A stretch of DNA of 64,000 nt from Asticcacaulis endophyticus (lineage in GTDB: Bacteria; Pseudomonadota; Alphaproteobacteria; Caulobacterales; Caulobacteraceae): positions 186,001 to 250,000 of the forward strand of contig NZ_BMZB01000004.1 in NCBI RefSeq assembly GCF_014652575.1. The letters are read 5' to 3'. The position numbers and the translations under genes are program-made. The notes beneath the pieces are model-generated. The model saw only the letters and a program-made list of their open reading frames with translations, was not told the DNA's origin and did no database searches. Positions 37,370 to 45,626 of the stretch are shown here, piece after piece (the stretch's first letter is position 1; each line of letters opens with the position of its first letter).

Positions 37370-37771
37370 ATGTCCGACCACATCATCAATCTTCATGAGG
37401 AACCGGAGCATCCGCAGGCGGAACTGTTCGCGCGCGAAGCCCCGTCCGGCTTGTCTGAGGACGAACTGTCGCGCCTGACCGAAGACCTGATTGGGGCGTT
37501 CAAAAGCGTCTATGATCCGGAAATCCCGGTTGATATTTATGAGTTGGGGCTGATCTACCGCGTCGATGTGTCTGATGATCGCGATGTGGCCGTGGACATG
37601 ACCTTGACGGCGCCGGGCTGCCCTGTGGCGGGTGAGATGCCGGGCTGGGTCGAGCAGGCCGTTATGGGCGTGCAAGGCGTTAACAGTGTCAATGTTAATC
37701 TGATCTTTGAGCCGCCGTGGGATTCATCGAAAATGAGCGACGAAGCTAAGCTTCAGCTTAATATGTTTTAG
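37370..37771 (+). CDS. sufT: SufT-type MIP18/DUF59 Fe-S maturation factor
   Basis: A 133-residue protein whose DUF59/MIP18 domain (about 35-125) contains VYDPEIPVDIYELGLIYRVDV, MTLTAPGCPVAGEMPGW and FEPPWDSSKMSDEAKLQLNMF. SufT proteins help mature Fe-S enzymes under high demand. The conserved Cys is in APGCPVAG. The ATG at 37370 is chosen because AAGG lies about 10 bases upstream; an in-frame TTG at 37352 would overlap sufS. A paired-hairpin element separates it from sufA. Confidence 0.93.
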   Translation: MSDHIINLHEEPEHPQAELFAREAPSGLSEDELSRLTEDLIGAFKSVYDPEIPVDIYELGLIYRVDVSDDRDVAVDMTLTAPGCPVAGEMPGWVEQAVMGVQGVNSVNVNLIFEPPWDSSKMSDEAKLQLNMF

Positions 37772-37776
37772 GTACT

Positions 37777-37866
37777 CACCTTCAAAGTCCTTCGCTGCGC
37801 TCAGTGTACTTTGAGGGTGTTGTTAGATCGAAAAAATTATCTTGGGGCGGCCCTTCGATAATTTTT
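37777..37866 (+). repeat. paired-hairpin element, copy 2 (between sufT and sufA)
   Basis: Hairpin 1: CACCTTCAAAGT (37777-37788) pairs with ACTTTGAGGGTG (37808-37819), 12 bp with one G-T. Hairpin 2: AAAAATTATC (37832-37841) pairs perfectly with GATAATTTTT (37857-37866) around the loop TTGGGGCGGCCCTTC. That loop differs in one base from copy 1 (6846-6860), while the stems are unrelated in sequence. Both copies are preceded by ATCGAAAA and followed by a TTTGC-like stretch. Confidence 0.75.
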
Positions 37867-37915
37867 GCATTTATGTAAACTCAATGCCGCGAATGTCTTT
37901 TAAGGCTTAGTGATC

Positions 37916-38302
37916 ATGGAAACCGCTGTTTCTTTCCGACCCCGTCGACCGAGGCCTGCGATCGTCAGTTTGACGGACGCGGCGGCGAAGCAAGTCAAGG
38001 CGATTATGGCGAAAGCCGATAAGCCTTATGCGGGCCTGCGCGTGGGCGTGAAGGCCGGCGGCTGTGCAGGGCAGGAATATGTCTTAAGCTATGCCGAAGC
38101 GGCTGATCCGTTGGATGAGGTCGTAACCGATAAGGATGTCACCATCCTGATTGAGCCCAAGGCGGTGCTTTATCTGGTCGGTACGGTCATTGATTATGAG
38201 ACGACGAAACTGTCCTCAAAATTCGTGTTCAATAACCCGAATGAGACTGATGCCTGCGGGTGCGGCGAAAGCGTGACTATCACGCCGGTTCAGGCGGATT
38301 AG
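37916..38302 (+). CDS. sufA: A-type Fe-S carrier protein SufA/IscA
   Basis: A 128-residue A-type carrier that receives clusters from SufBCD and passes them to target proteins. The three ligand cysteines are C50 (KAGGCAGQEY), C114 and C116 (DACGCGES). The start at ATG 37916 has AAGG ten bases upstream; an in-frame GTG at 37910 is too close to that site. An Arg/Pro-rich N-terminal extension (FRPRRPRP) precedes the domain. It ends the SUF operon and overlaps the convergent STAS-like gene by 23 bases. Confidence 0.95.
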   Translation: METAVSFRPRRPRPAIVSLTDAAAKQVKAIMAKADKPYAGLRVGVKAGGCAGQEYVLSYAEAADPLDEVVTDKDVTILIEPKAVLYLVGTVIDYETTKLSSKFVFNNPNETDACGCGESVTITPVQAD

Positions 38303-38681
38303 TATCCAGCCAGGTCAGGGCTTCATCAAGGCTTTCAAAGGTTTGTATATAATCCTTTGCGAATATATCGCCAATGCCTGCCAAACGCGGTTTATCCAGC
38401 GGATCTTTTGAGATCAGGGCCAATCGTTTACGTAGAGGGGGTGGAGAACCAGCCATTTCGGCCAGTGCCTGAGCGGCTCTCATCAAATCGTGCAGGGTGG
38501 TAAAGCCTTCGGCGGCGCGCATATCCATCACCCGGTCGTAAGACCAAGGCTGGTCGATTTGCCCATAAACATCAATCAGAGCATCAATCAGGGTCGCCCC
38601 CTCGTAAGCGCCTCTGACCGTCACCAGCAGGCGATTTTTGGTTTCGTCGATGCGGTAACTCACTCGAAAACCCGCGGGCAT
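38280..38681 (-). CDS. small STAS/SpoIIAA-like protein of unknown role
   Basis: A 133-residue soluble protein. Alternating beta and helix stretches (RLLVTVRGAYEGATLIDALID, SYDRVMDMRAAEGFTT, KRLALISKDP) and a C-terminal YIQTFESLDEALTWLD resemble STAS/SpoIIAA-like folds seen in many alphaproteobacterial hypothetical proteins. I see no catalytic motif. Its 3' end overlaps sufA by 23 bases on the opposite strand. An 18-bp inverted repeat lies 27 bases upstream of its start. Confidence 0.65.
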   Translation of the reverse strand: MPAGFRVSYRIDETKNRLLVTVRGAYEGATLIDALIDVYGQIDQPWSYDRVMDMRAAEGFTTLHDLMRAAQALAEMAGSPPPLRKRLALISKDPLDKPRLAGIGDIFAKDYIQTFESLDEALTWLDTNPPEPA

Positions 38682-38707
38682 GATTTTGGGCCTGTACGCA
38701 AATAGAT

Positions 38708-38725
38708 ACTATGAACTGTCATAGT
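38708..38725. promoter_or_regulatory. inverted repeat upstream of the STAS-like gene
   Basis: ACTATGA (38708-38714), ACTG, TCATAGT (38719-38725): perfect 7-bp arms with a 4-base spacer. It lies between the plsC stop and the STAS-like start. It could be an operator or a weak terminator, but there is no T-run. Confidence 0.35.
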
Positions 38726-38773
38726 GCAGCCAGCTTAATAAAGCCTCAAAACCTGTTGTTTTCCCAAATAGTT

Positions 38774-39517
38774 TTATTCAGAAACTATGGTCGATGGCTG
38801 GAATGGGATGCCGGTGGCTTCGCTGATCAGGGTTTGGGTCTGGGTTTCAATGGTCCGCTGCAAGCGTGCCATAAACTCCACCTTATCAAGGCCGGTTGGG
38901 ATCGGTTCCATAAACTGCAAGACCGCCGTACCCGGTGACTTTTCATAGCGTTCTTCCTGCCAAAATAGCCCCAGATTGGTCGCCACCGGCACGACGGGCC
39001 GATTGAAATTACGGTACATGTGCCACACACCTGAGCGATAACGGTGATAGGTGCCGGGCGTTGACAAATGGCCTTCCGGATAGATCAGAATGTGGCGGCC
39101 ATCATCACTGGCTTTTTGTGAACGGTCGGCCAGAGCCTTGCGGGCTTCGATGCCACCGCAATTATTGACAACAATCGCCCCCAGCTTACGCAGGATGGTC
39201 GACATAAAGGGAAATTTTTCGAGGTGATCACCCGTCACAAAGGCCAGATCATTGAATTGGGAATATATGCAATAGCCATCGCCCCACGACTGGTGCTTGG
39301 CGGCAAAGATTACAGGCTGTGACGGGATGTGTTCGCGGCCTCTGACTTCAAGCCGGATGCCAGCCAGATGCTGCATCGCCCAGACCATGCGGCGGGTATA
39401 GCGCTGAATAACCCAAAGCACCGGGCGGCGGCCCGGTAAAACTGTAAGTAGCAGCGCCATAAGGCTGTAAAATATCGAAAAGAGCCAGTAAGCGCTGGCG
39501 AACAGAAAACTGCGCAT
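38774..39517 (-). CDS. plsC: 1-acyl-sn-glycerol-3-phosphate acyltransferase
   Basis: A 247-residue membrane-associated acyltransferase that makes phosphatidic acid from lysophosphatidic acid. An N-terminal membrane segment (about 5-28) is followed by the catalytic H-x4-D motif in AAKHQSWGDGY and the substrate motif YPEGHLSTPG. The order and length fit the PlsC/LPLAT family. It precedes the STAS-like gene on the same strand and lies downstream of the diguanylate cyclase gene. Confidence 0.93.
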   Translation of the reverse strand: MRSFLFASAYWLFSIFYSLMALLLTVLPGRRPVLWVIQRYTRRMVWAMQHLAGIRLEVRGREHIPSQPVIFAAKHQSWGDGYCIYSQFNDLAFVTGDHLEKFPFMSTILRKLGAIVVNNCGGIEARKALADRSQKASDDGRHILIYPEGHLSTPGTYHRYRSGVWHMYRNFNRPVVPVATNLGLFWQEERYEKSPGTAVLQFMEPIPTGLDKVEFMARLQRTIETQTQTLISEATGIPFQPSTIVSE

Positions 39518-39593
39518 GGTCAGGCCTTAAGAGTCATAGCTCTCAAAGACGTATAAGACTTTAGCTGATTTGGCGAGCCTATGTTAACGCGCG

Positions 39594-40655
39594 TCAGGCG
39601 ACATTAAAATCCTTGACCTGAGTGGACTCAGCGACAGTCACCATGTTGCGGCCATTGTTTTTGGACAGATACAGCGCTTTATCGGCACGGTCCATCAGAT
39701 CAAACGGGTCTTCGGCAAACTCGCGTTGAGCTAGACCGACCGATATTGAGACTGTACCCAGGTCTTCGTTGGTAGAGCGGCGTTTCAACACACGTGTTGA
39801 AATTTCCTGACGGGCTTCATCGAGAATACGAGCGACCTCGGTAGCTGTTTGGCCGGGGAACAACATGCCAAACTCTTCGCCGCCATAGCGGGCGGCAAGG
39901 GCGGGCGGGCGGCCAATACGGGCCAGAACACTGGCCACATAGCGCAGAACCTGATCGCCGGTCTGATGACCCCAGGTGTCGTTGAAGCGCTTGAAATGGT
40001 CGATATCGATTACCGCCAGCGTCAGCGGTTTTGAGACGTCATCGCCTTCACACTGCTTATCCAATTGCTCATCAAACGCCTTACGGTTCGCCAGATTAGT
40101 CAGGGCGTCGGTCATAGCTTCCATACGCACCTGATCAAGGTGCTTACGTAAGCGATTGATTTCACGCGATGAATCGCTCAGGCGCGTTTGTAATGACTGA
40201 TGATGGTCAAGGACGACATTGGTTGCCGCCGACAGGTTGTCGACCAGATTTTTCAGCACACCCGCATCGGCTAGGTTAAGAGACTGACGTGCACTTTCCA
40301 GCGTCGTGGAATAGCTTTTCTGGGAAGATTGCACGTCACTGATGACCTCAGTGATCGTATGCAATTCTTTGGACAGCTTAAGGCCCGCGTCGCGGACTTC
40401 ATCATTCAGCTTCAGGCGCGCAATGAATTTCGACGCCAGGCTATCGCTGATTTCTTCGGTGATTTTCTCTCCGCTGGCAACAAGTCTCAGGACTTCCTGA
40501 GCCAAGGCGCATTGCGGGTCACCGGCAACATAGAGCCAGATTTCATAGTTGAGTGGCGTCGGCCACACACCATGTTCTTCCATAAGCTTCAACGCGTCCT
40601 GCGCTAAGGCGTATGAGTTTGGACCACGGACACTTACTTCTATGTCGTTGTTCAT
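39594..40655 (-). CDS. GGDEF-domain diguanylate cyclase (DgcB-like)
   Basis: A 353-residue soluble protein. Helical, coiled-coil-prone residues 1-170 precede a GGDEF domain (about 180-340) with IDIDHFKRFNDTWGHQTGDQVL and the active-site RYGGEEFGML (about 256), so it should make cyclic-di-GMP. The position of the inhibitory I-site (RxxD) reads RPPA, with the Asp missing, suggesting weak or no product inhibition. There are no membrane segments or receiver domain. Size, domain order and neighbours recall DgcB of Caulobacter, which acts in surface attachment; that orthology is from memory. Confidence 0.92.
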   Translation of the reverse strand: MNNDIEVSVRGPNSYALAQDALKLMEEHGVWPTPLNYEIWLYVAGDPQCALAQEVLRLVASGEKITEEISDSLASKFIARLKLNDEVRDAGLKLSKELHTITEVISDVQSSQKSYSTTLESARQSLNLADAGVLKNLVDNLSAATNVVLDHHQSLQTRLSDSSREINRLRKHLDQVRMEAMTDALTNLANRKAFDEQLDKQCEGDDVSKPLTLAVIDIDHFKRFNDTWGHQTGDQVLRYVASVLARIGRPPALAARYGGEEFGMLFPGQTATEVARILDEARQEISTRVLKRRSTNEDLGTVSISVGLAQREFAEDPFDLMDRADKALYLSKNNGRNMVTVAESTQVKDFNVA

Positions 40656-40756
40656 TTGGTCTTCCTTGCGTCACCTGATTCTATGTGACAATGGCGACCT
40701 TAGCCCAACTTCTCTGACAGGCGGTTAACGCGATTGAGAATTTTTCTAAATTTTTA

Positions 40757-42211
40757 TTATTTTAAATCGACGCTACGCAACAGGAAGGCGGGGACGTGCC
40801 AGCCAAAACCCTCGGCCGTTGTCTCGTAATCGTTTGATTTTTCTTTAGTTTCAGAGACTTTCTCTGTGCGGCTTCGACGGCGTGATGGTCTGGGCTTATC
40901 AACGATATTTTCGATAACCGCGTTTTCATTAACGGCCGGTTCGGATTGAATTTCGGCTTCGGGCTCGGTTTTTGTGACTGCCTTTATGGGCTTATCCCGA
41001 TCGCTGCGACGGGGTTTGCGGTCTGGGCGCGACGATTTACGGTCGCTATCTTCAGACATGGCGCTGAAATCGACTTCAATCGAAAGGGTTTCCGGTTCTT
41101 TTTTCGTAAGTTTCAGTACCTTATCGTAGTTTTTCTCATCGGCACCCGACAGCAGAAGATAGGCTTCGCCTGAGCGACCGGCGCGACCGGTACGTCCAAT
41201 GCGGTGAACATAGTCATCGGCATGGTGGGGGACATCGAAATTAAACACATGACCGACATCGGGAATATCAAGCCCGCGCGCGGCCACATCAGACGCCACC
41301 AGCAAGGTCAGATCGCCTTTGCGGAAGGAATCGAGCGTCTTCATACGCAGGGCCTGATCGAGGTCGCCATGGATTGGGGCTGCGTTAAAGCCGTGAACCG
41401 ATAAGGATTTGGCTACGATATCAACGTCGGTTTTGCGGTTGCAGAACACGATGCCGTTCTTGATTTCCAGCGTTGAAATAATAGCGCGCAACGCGATGCG
41501 CTTGGCCTTGGCTGCATTCAAGGCATTGCTGCCGGGGACGCGGTAGACAAACTGGCGAATATTTTCAGCCGTCGTGGCCGGGCGTGACACTTCGATGCGG
41601 ACAGGATTTTTCAAAAATGCCTGAGTGATGCGGGTAATTTCCGGCGCCATAGTGGCCGAAAAAAACAGGGTCTGACGCGTCGGCGGGGTGAGCTTAAAAA
41701 TACGCTCAATGTCAGGAATGAAGCCCATGTCCAGCATCCGGTCGGCTTCGTCAACCACCATGATTTGCACGCCATTGAGCATGACTTTTGAGCGCTCAAA
41801 CAAATCCAGCAAACGGCCGGGAGTGGCAATCAGAACGTCTACGCCCTTATCAAGCTTAGACACCTGATCGGCCATCGACACGCCGCCAATCAAAAGTGCC
41901 CAGTTAAGCTTGTGATACTTGGCATATTTTTCAAAGGCTTCGGATACCTGATCGGCCAGTTCGCGGGTAGGGGCCAGAACGATGGCGCGCGGCATACGGG
42001 CGCGCGACCGGCCAGCGGCCAGACGTTCGATCATCGGCAAGGTGAAGGCGGCGGTCTTACCGGTTCCGGTTTGCGCAATGCCAAGGACATCAAGGCCAGT
42101 CAGGGCCACGGGGATCGCCTGTTCCTGAATAGCCGTCGGCGTGTCATAGCCGGTCTCAGCTATGGCCTTTAAAACTTCGGGGCTTAATCCAAGATCGGTG
42201 AACTTTGTCAT
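40757..42211 (-). CDS. DEAD-box RNA helicase (RhlE/RhlB type)
   Basis: A 484-residue ATP-dependent RNA helicase. The Q motif region is FTDLGLSPEVLKAIAETGYD, motif I AQTGTGKTAAF, motif Ia PTRELADQV, motif II DEAD in VVDEADRMLDMGF, motif III SAT and motif VI HRIGRTGRAG. The C-terminal tail (about 375-460) is charged and disordered, with RKSSRPDRKPRRSDRDK and RPSRRRSRTEK. By sequence it is RhlE-like; the Caulobacter homologue in this neighbourhood is, from memory, the degradosome helicase called RhlB. A nested hairpin lies 30 bases before the start codon. Confidence 0.93.
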   Translation of the reverse strand: MTKFTDLGLSPEVLKAIAETGYDTPTAIQEQAIPVALTGLDVLGIAQTGTGKTAAFTLPMIERLAAGRSRARMPRAIVLAPTRELADQVSEAFEKYAKYHKLNWALLIGGVSMADQVSKLDKGVDVLIATPGRLLDLFERSKVMLNGVQIMVVDEADRMLDMGFIPDIERIFKLTPPTRQTLFFSATMAPEITRITQAFLKNPVRIEVSRPATTAENIRQFVYRVPGSNALNAAKAKRIALRAIISTLEIKNGIVFCNRKTDVDIVAKSLSVHGFNAAPIHGDLDQALRMKTLDSFRKGDLTLLVASDVAARGLDIPDVGHVFNFDVPHHADDYVHRIGRTGRAGRSGEAYLLLSGADEKNYDKVLKLTKKEPETLSIEVDFSAMSEDSDRKSSRPDRKPRRSDRDKPIKAVTKTEPEAEIQSEPAVNENAVIENIVDKPRPSRRRSRTEKVSETKEKSNDYETTAEGFGWHVPAFLLRSVDLK

Positions 42212-42240
42212 GAAACTCTTTAACCGGGGGCATACGCGAT

Positions 42241-42303
42241 AAACCGGCCTTATACACAGAATAGCCGTTTGGTGTAACAGCTATTCTGTGAAAAAGCCGG
42301 TTT
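42241..42303 (-). promoter_or_regulatory. nested hairpin between parE and the DEAD-box helicase gene
   Basis: Outer arms AAACCGGC (42241-42248) and GCCGGTTT (42296-42303) enclose inner arms CACAGAATAGC (42255-42265) and GCTATTCTGTG (42280-42290): 8 plus 11 perfect base pairs with an asymmetric internal loop (CTTATA/AAAAA). It may be the parE terminator or a helicase leader structure. The inner stem-loop core (AGCCGTTT...AGCT) matches the nested hairpin in the rne leader at 14351-14380. Confidence 0.75.
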
Positions 42304-42341
42304 CTTTGAAGTTTAAAGCTTTGCGGGCAAATTCAGAACGC

Positions 42342-44450
42342 TTAAACGTCAAGATCCTCGCTGACGAACTCTGCATTTTCCTGAATATAGCGAAAGCGCA
42401 ATTCAGGTTTGCGGCCCATTAGGGTCTCGACCAGACTTTCGACCGCATCCTCACTCTCAGGCAGAACCACCCGCGCCAAGGTGCGGGTTTTGGGGTCCAT
42501 GGTGGTTTCTTTGAGCTGAGCCGGCATCATTTCACCCAGACCCTTAAATCGGCCGATTTCAGGTTTCTTGCCCTTGAATTCTTTTTCCAGAATCTCAGTG
42601 CGATGGGCGTCATCACGCGCATACACGGTCTTGGAGCCATGGCTGATGCGGTAGAGTGGCGGCATGGCCAGGAACAGGTTTCCGTTCCGGATCATGGCGG
42701 GCATGGTCCGATAGAAGTAGGTAATCAGCAGGGACGCGATATGGGCGCCGTCGACGTCAGCATCGGTCATGATGACGATGCGTTCATAGCGCAGATCTTC
42801 CTCCTTGAAGCGCGCGCCGGGTTGTACGCCCAGCGCCAGCCCCAGATCAGACAGTTCCTGATTGGCCTTGGCCTTATCGCCGGTGGCCGACGCCACGTTC
42901 AGGATTTTACCGCGCAGAGGCAGAATGGCCTGAGTATTACGGTTGCGGGCCTGTTTGGCGGAGCCGCCGGCGGAGTCACCTTCAACCAGAAACAGTTCAG
43001 TATCCTTGGCATCCTGACGGGCGCAGTCAGCAAGCTTGCCCGGCAGGCGCAGCTTACGGGTCGCGGAGGCCCGCTGAACTTCCTTGTCTTTGCGCTTTTT
43101 GAGGCGTTCCTCGGCGCGTTCGACGATGAACTGCAGCAGCTTGTCGGCCTGTTTCGGTGATGAGGTCAGCCAGTGATCGAACGGATCGGCCAGCGCTTTT
43201 TCCACCAGTTTTTGGGCCTCGGACGACGAAAGGCGATCCTTGGTTTGGCCTTGAAATTCCGGGTTTTTGATAAACACAGAGATGACGATACCGGCCTGAG
43301 CCGCGACATCTTCGGCGGTGACGATGGCCCCGCGCTTGTCACCGGTCATTTCGGCATAGGATTTCAGGGAGCGGGTGAGGGCGGCCCGTAAGCCCGCTTC
43401 GTGAGTACCGCCATCGGGCGTGGGGATGGTGTTACAGTAAGACTGGACAAAGCCGTCATGCTCTCCAAACCCTGCGGCGGACCAGACTACGGCCCATTCG
43501 ACAGCCCCGCCTTCGCCTTTACGCTCGACGCGGCCAGAAAAAATATCGCTGACCGTTTCGGTATCGACCACCCGCTCAGCCAGATAATCGGCCAAACCGT
43601 TCGGAAAGTAGAATTTGTCTTCAGCGGGCGTCGTGTCGTGGATCAAAGATGGCGCGCATTTCCAGTTAATCTGAACCCCGCGGAACAGATAGGCCTTGGC
43701 CTTGGCCATGCGGTATAACCGTGCAGGACGGAAGTGGGCATTTTCGCCAAAGATTTCAGGATCGGGAATAAAGCGTTCGCGTGTGCCGCGTTTTTTCGAG
43801 GGGCCCAATTGTGCAATTGGCCCTTGCGGCAGGCCTCTGGAAAATACCTGCTGCCACTCATAGCCGTCGCGCCAGACGGTGACTTCCAGACGTTCAGACA
43901 GGGCGTTCACCACCGATACCCCGACCCCGTGCAGACCGCCGGAGGTTTCATAGGCCTTGCCAGAGAACTTACCGCCAGAGTGCAGAACGGTCATAACGAC
44001 TTCGAGGGCTGATTTGCCGGGATATTTGGGATGCGGGTCGACGGGGATGCCGCGGCCATCATCGCGCACACTTAAATAACCGTCCGCATCCAGTTCCACC
44101 CAGATCGCCTTGGCGTGACCCGCCACGGCTTCGTCCATAGAGTTATCAAGGACTTCGGCGAACAGGTGGTGCATCGCCTTTTCATCAGTCCCGCCGATAT
44201 ACATGCCGGGCCGTTTGCGGACGGGCTCCAGCCCTTCCAGCACTTCGATAGCATTGGCGCCATAGCCTTCGGCCGTCATGGCGTCGGGTTGTGGCGCAAC
44301 TGGGGTTTTGGCTTTAGCCGCCTTTTCAGGCGGCGTGTCATTCGCCGGACTTTTGGCCGGATTAGCGGCAGGTTGAGGCTGGGCAGCATCCTGTGACGCG
44401 GGTGCAGCTCCGTTATCGAATAGATTCGGCTGGGGTACAGATGTGGACAT
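42342..44450 (-). CDS. parE: DNA topoisomerase IV subunit B
   Basis: A 702-residue type II topoisomerase ATPase subunit that decatenates daughter chromosomes with ParC. A Pro/Ala-rich N-terminal extension (about 1-60) precedes the GHKL ATPase domain (RPGMYIGG, EVLDNSMDEAVAG, RDDGRGIPVDPHP, GGLHGVGVSVVNALS). The transducer follows, and then the Toprim domain with FLVEGDSAGGSAKQARNR (about 487) and MTDADVDGAHIASLL. The compact C-terminus (RFRYIQENAEFVSEDLDV) and ParE-like residues favour ParE over GyrB. Confidence 0.95.
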   Translation of the reverse strand: MSTSVPQPNLFDNGAAPASQDAAQPQPAANPAKSPANDTPPEKAAKAKTPVAPQPDAMTAEGYGANAIEVLEGLEPVRKRPGMYIGGTDEKAMHHLFAEVLDNSMDEAVAGHAKAIWVELDADGYLSVRDDGRGIPVDPHPKYPGKSALEVVMTVLHSGGKFSGKAYETSGGLHGVGVSVVNALSERLEVTVWRDGYEWQQVFSRGLPQGPIAQLGPSKKRGTRERFIPDPEIFGENAHFRPARLYRMAKAKAYLFRGVQINWKCAPSLIHDTTPAEDKFYFPNGLADYLAERVVDTETVSDIFSGRVERKGEGGAVEWAVVWSAAGFGEHDGFVQSYCNTIPTPDGGTHEAGLRAALTRSLKSYAEMTGDKRGAIVTAEDVAAQAGIVISVFIKNPEFQGQTKDRLSSSEAQKLVEKALADPFDHWLTSSPKQADKLLQFIVERAEERLKKRKDKEVQRASATRKLRLPGKLADCARQDAKDTELFLVEGDSAGGSAKQARNRNTQAILPLRGKILNVASATGDKAKANQELSDLGLALGVQPGARFKEEDLRYERIVIMTDADVDGAHIASLLITYFYRTMPAMIRNGNLFLAMPPLYRISHGSKTVYARDDAHRTEILEKEFKGKKPEIGRFKGLGEMMPAQLKETTMDPKTRTLARVVLPESEDAVESLVETLMGRKPELRFRYIQENAEFVSEDLDV

Positions 44451-44488
44451 AAACCCTATCTTGCTGTGATTCGGGATATTAGAAAGAA

Positions 44489-44521
44489 AAAGGCCGCAAA
44501 CCCTGTGGGCTTGCGGCCTTT
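44489..44521 (-). terminator. intrinsic terminator of the first TorF-type porin gene
   Basis: AAAGGCCGCAAACCC (44489-44503) pairs with GGGCTTGCGGCCTTT (44507-44521), with one mismatch and a 3-nt loop. The minus-strand T-run follows at its left edge. It also sits immediately upstream of the parE start. Confidence 0.85.
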
Positions 44522-44545
44522 AAACTTAGCACAAAAGGCGTGGGC

Positions 44546-45223
44546 TTAGAAAGCGGCCTTAAGCGTTACGGCAACACGATCCTTGTAGTTCGAACCCAGG
44601 TCGTGATCGCCGGTGTCCCAATAGCGAACGTCAACCGAGAAAGCTTCGGTCAGGGCATAGCCCGCGCCGAGGTTCCAAGCGGTATAGTCCGAACCATCTT
44701 CGATGTATTGCTTACCCATGGCGCCGGAGACCGACAGCTTTTCCGTGATCGGATAAGAGGCGTTCAGTTCCGAATAGAGCGACTCACCCGCACCGCCGAA
44801 ATCCATCGAGTAGTAAGCGGCAGCACCGATAGCGCCTGCACCGATCGGATGGCTGACAGCAGCTTTCAGTTCACCGAACGACAGGTTGGTGTCTTCAGGT
44901 TGGTTCGGATAACCGTAGTAGATACCGCCGAAGTCGAACGAGAAGTCTTTATAGGTCGGCTTTACGCCAGCATATACGTCGACTTCCATGTCGGTTTCGT
45001 CGTCACCGAAATCTACGTTCGAAGCCCATGCGCCTGCGTAGAAGATGCCGTTGGCGTAGTCGATGCCGCCTTGAACAGCTTCGCTGCGACCGGTTTGCGA
45101 CACGCCGCGCCATACGTAATCATTGGTGACCGAGATGTTGTAGCTCAGAGCGCCTTCGGCCATTGCGCCACCGGCGAATACCAGACCAAGAGCCGTAGCA
45201 GCGGCAAGGAGGGACTTCTTCAT
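44546..45223 (-). CDS. TorF-family putative outer-membrane porin (copy 1)
   Basis: A 225-residue protein with a signal peptide (about 1-22, LAAATALGLVFAGGAMA) and an all-beta body rich in aromatic-ending strands. The family hallmark YVWRGVSQTG and DYANGIFYAGAWASNVDFGDDETDMEVDVYAG are present, and it ends in Phe (LKAAF), the outer-membrane assembly signal. It is paralogous to the next gene. TorF (Gcw_chp) genes often sit beside PII/amtB genes in proteobacteria (from memory), so transport of a nitrogen compound is plausible but unproven. Confidence 0.9.
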   Translation of the reverse strand: MKKSLLAAATALGLVFAGGAMAEGALSYNISVTNDYVWRGVSQTGRSEAVQGGIDYANGIFYAGAWASNVDFGDDETDMEVDVYAGVKPTYKDFSFDFGGIYYGYPNQPEDTNLSFGELKAAVSHPIGAGAIGAAAYYSMDFGGAGESLYSELNASYPITEKLSVSGAMGKQYIEDGSDYTAWNLGAGYALTEAFSVDVRYWDTGDHDLGSNYKDRVAVTLKAAF

Positions 45224-45626
45224 TTTTATAAATCCTAGGTTTTGTTGTTTAGCGCCAGATCGAGGAGGTCATCGGCATCAGACGCGATTACACAGTTAAC
45301 TTTATCAAAGCCTTCGCAAATGTAGCATTTTTTCGTCACACGACTAGCCCCTGCAAAGATGCGGAAGACTATTAGCAACGCTTTGGTGCAATTTTACAAC
45401 GCAGTGTTAACGCGCATATTCGTATCATGACGAATGTAAATTTGTATTAATGCGTATAAAATTCAAAAAGATGTATTCAGGAGTTGCGAAAGTTTTCGTG
45501 CACCAAGGCCTTTAACATGGCGCCTGTTTGCGGTGCATATAAAATTGGTTCGGGAGCAATATTATCAGCAAAAAGGCCGCCTCATAAAAGGCGGCCTTCG
45601 CATCGATTTATTTTAGCGTTTTATGA
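45224..45626. other. 403-base intergenic region upstream of the first TorF-type gene
   Basis: No gene is seen. It holds the terminator of the second porin at its right end. It also has three copies of the half-site GGTGCA/TGCACC (45385-45390, 45499-45504, 45532-45537), resembling NtrC half-sites but at irregular spacing. The sequence is AT-rich, as expected for a regulated promoter. No -10/-35 pair could be assigned confidently. Confidence 0.4.
45573..45598 (-). terminator. intrinsic terminator of the second TorF-type porin gene
   Basis: AAGGCCGCCT (45573-45582) pairs with AGGCGGCCTT (45589-45598) around CATAAA. On the minus strand it is followed by TTTTTGCTG. It is 28 bases beyond the stop codon. 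Confidence 0.85.
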
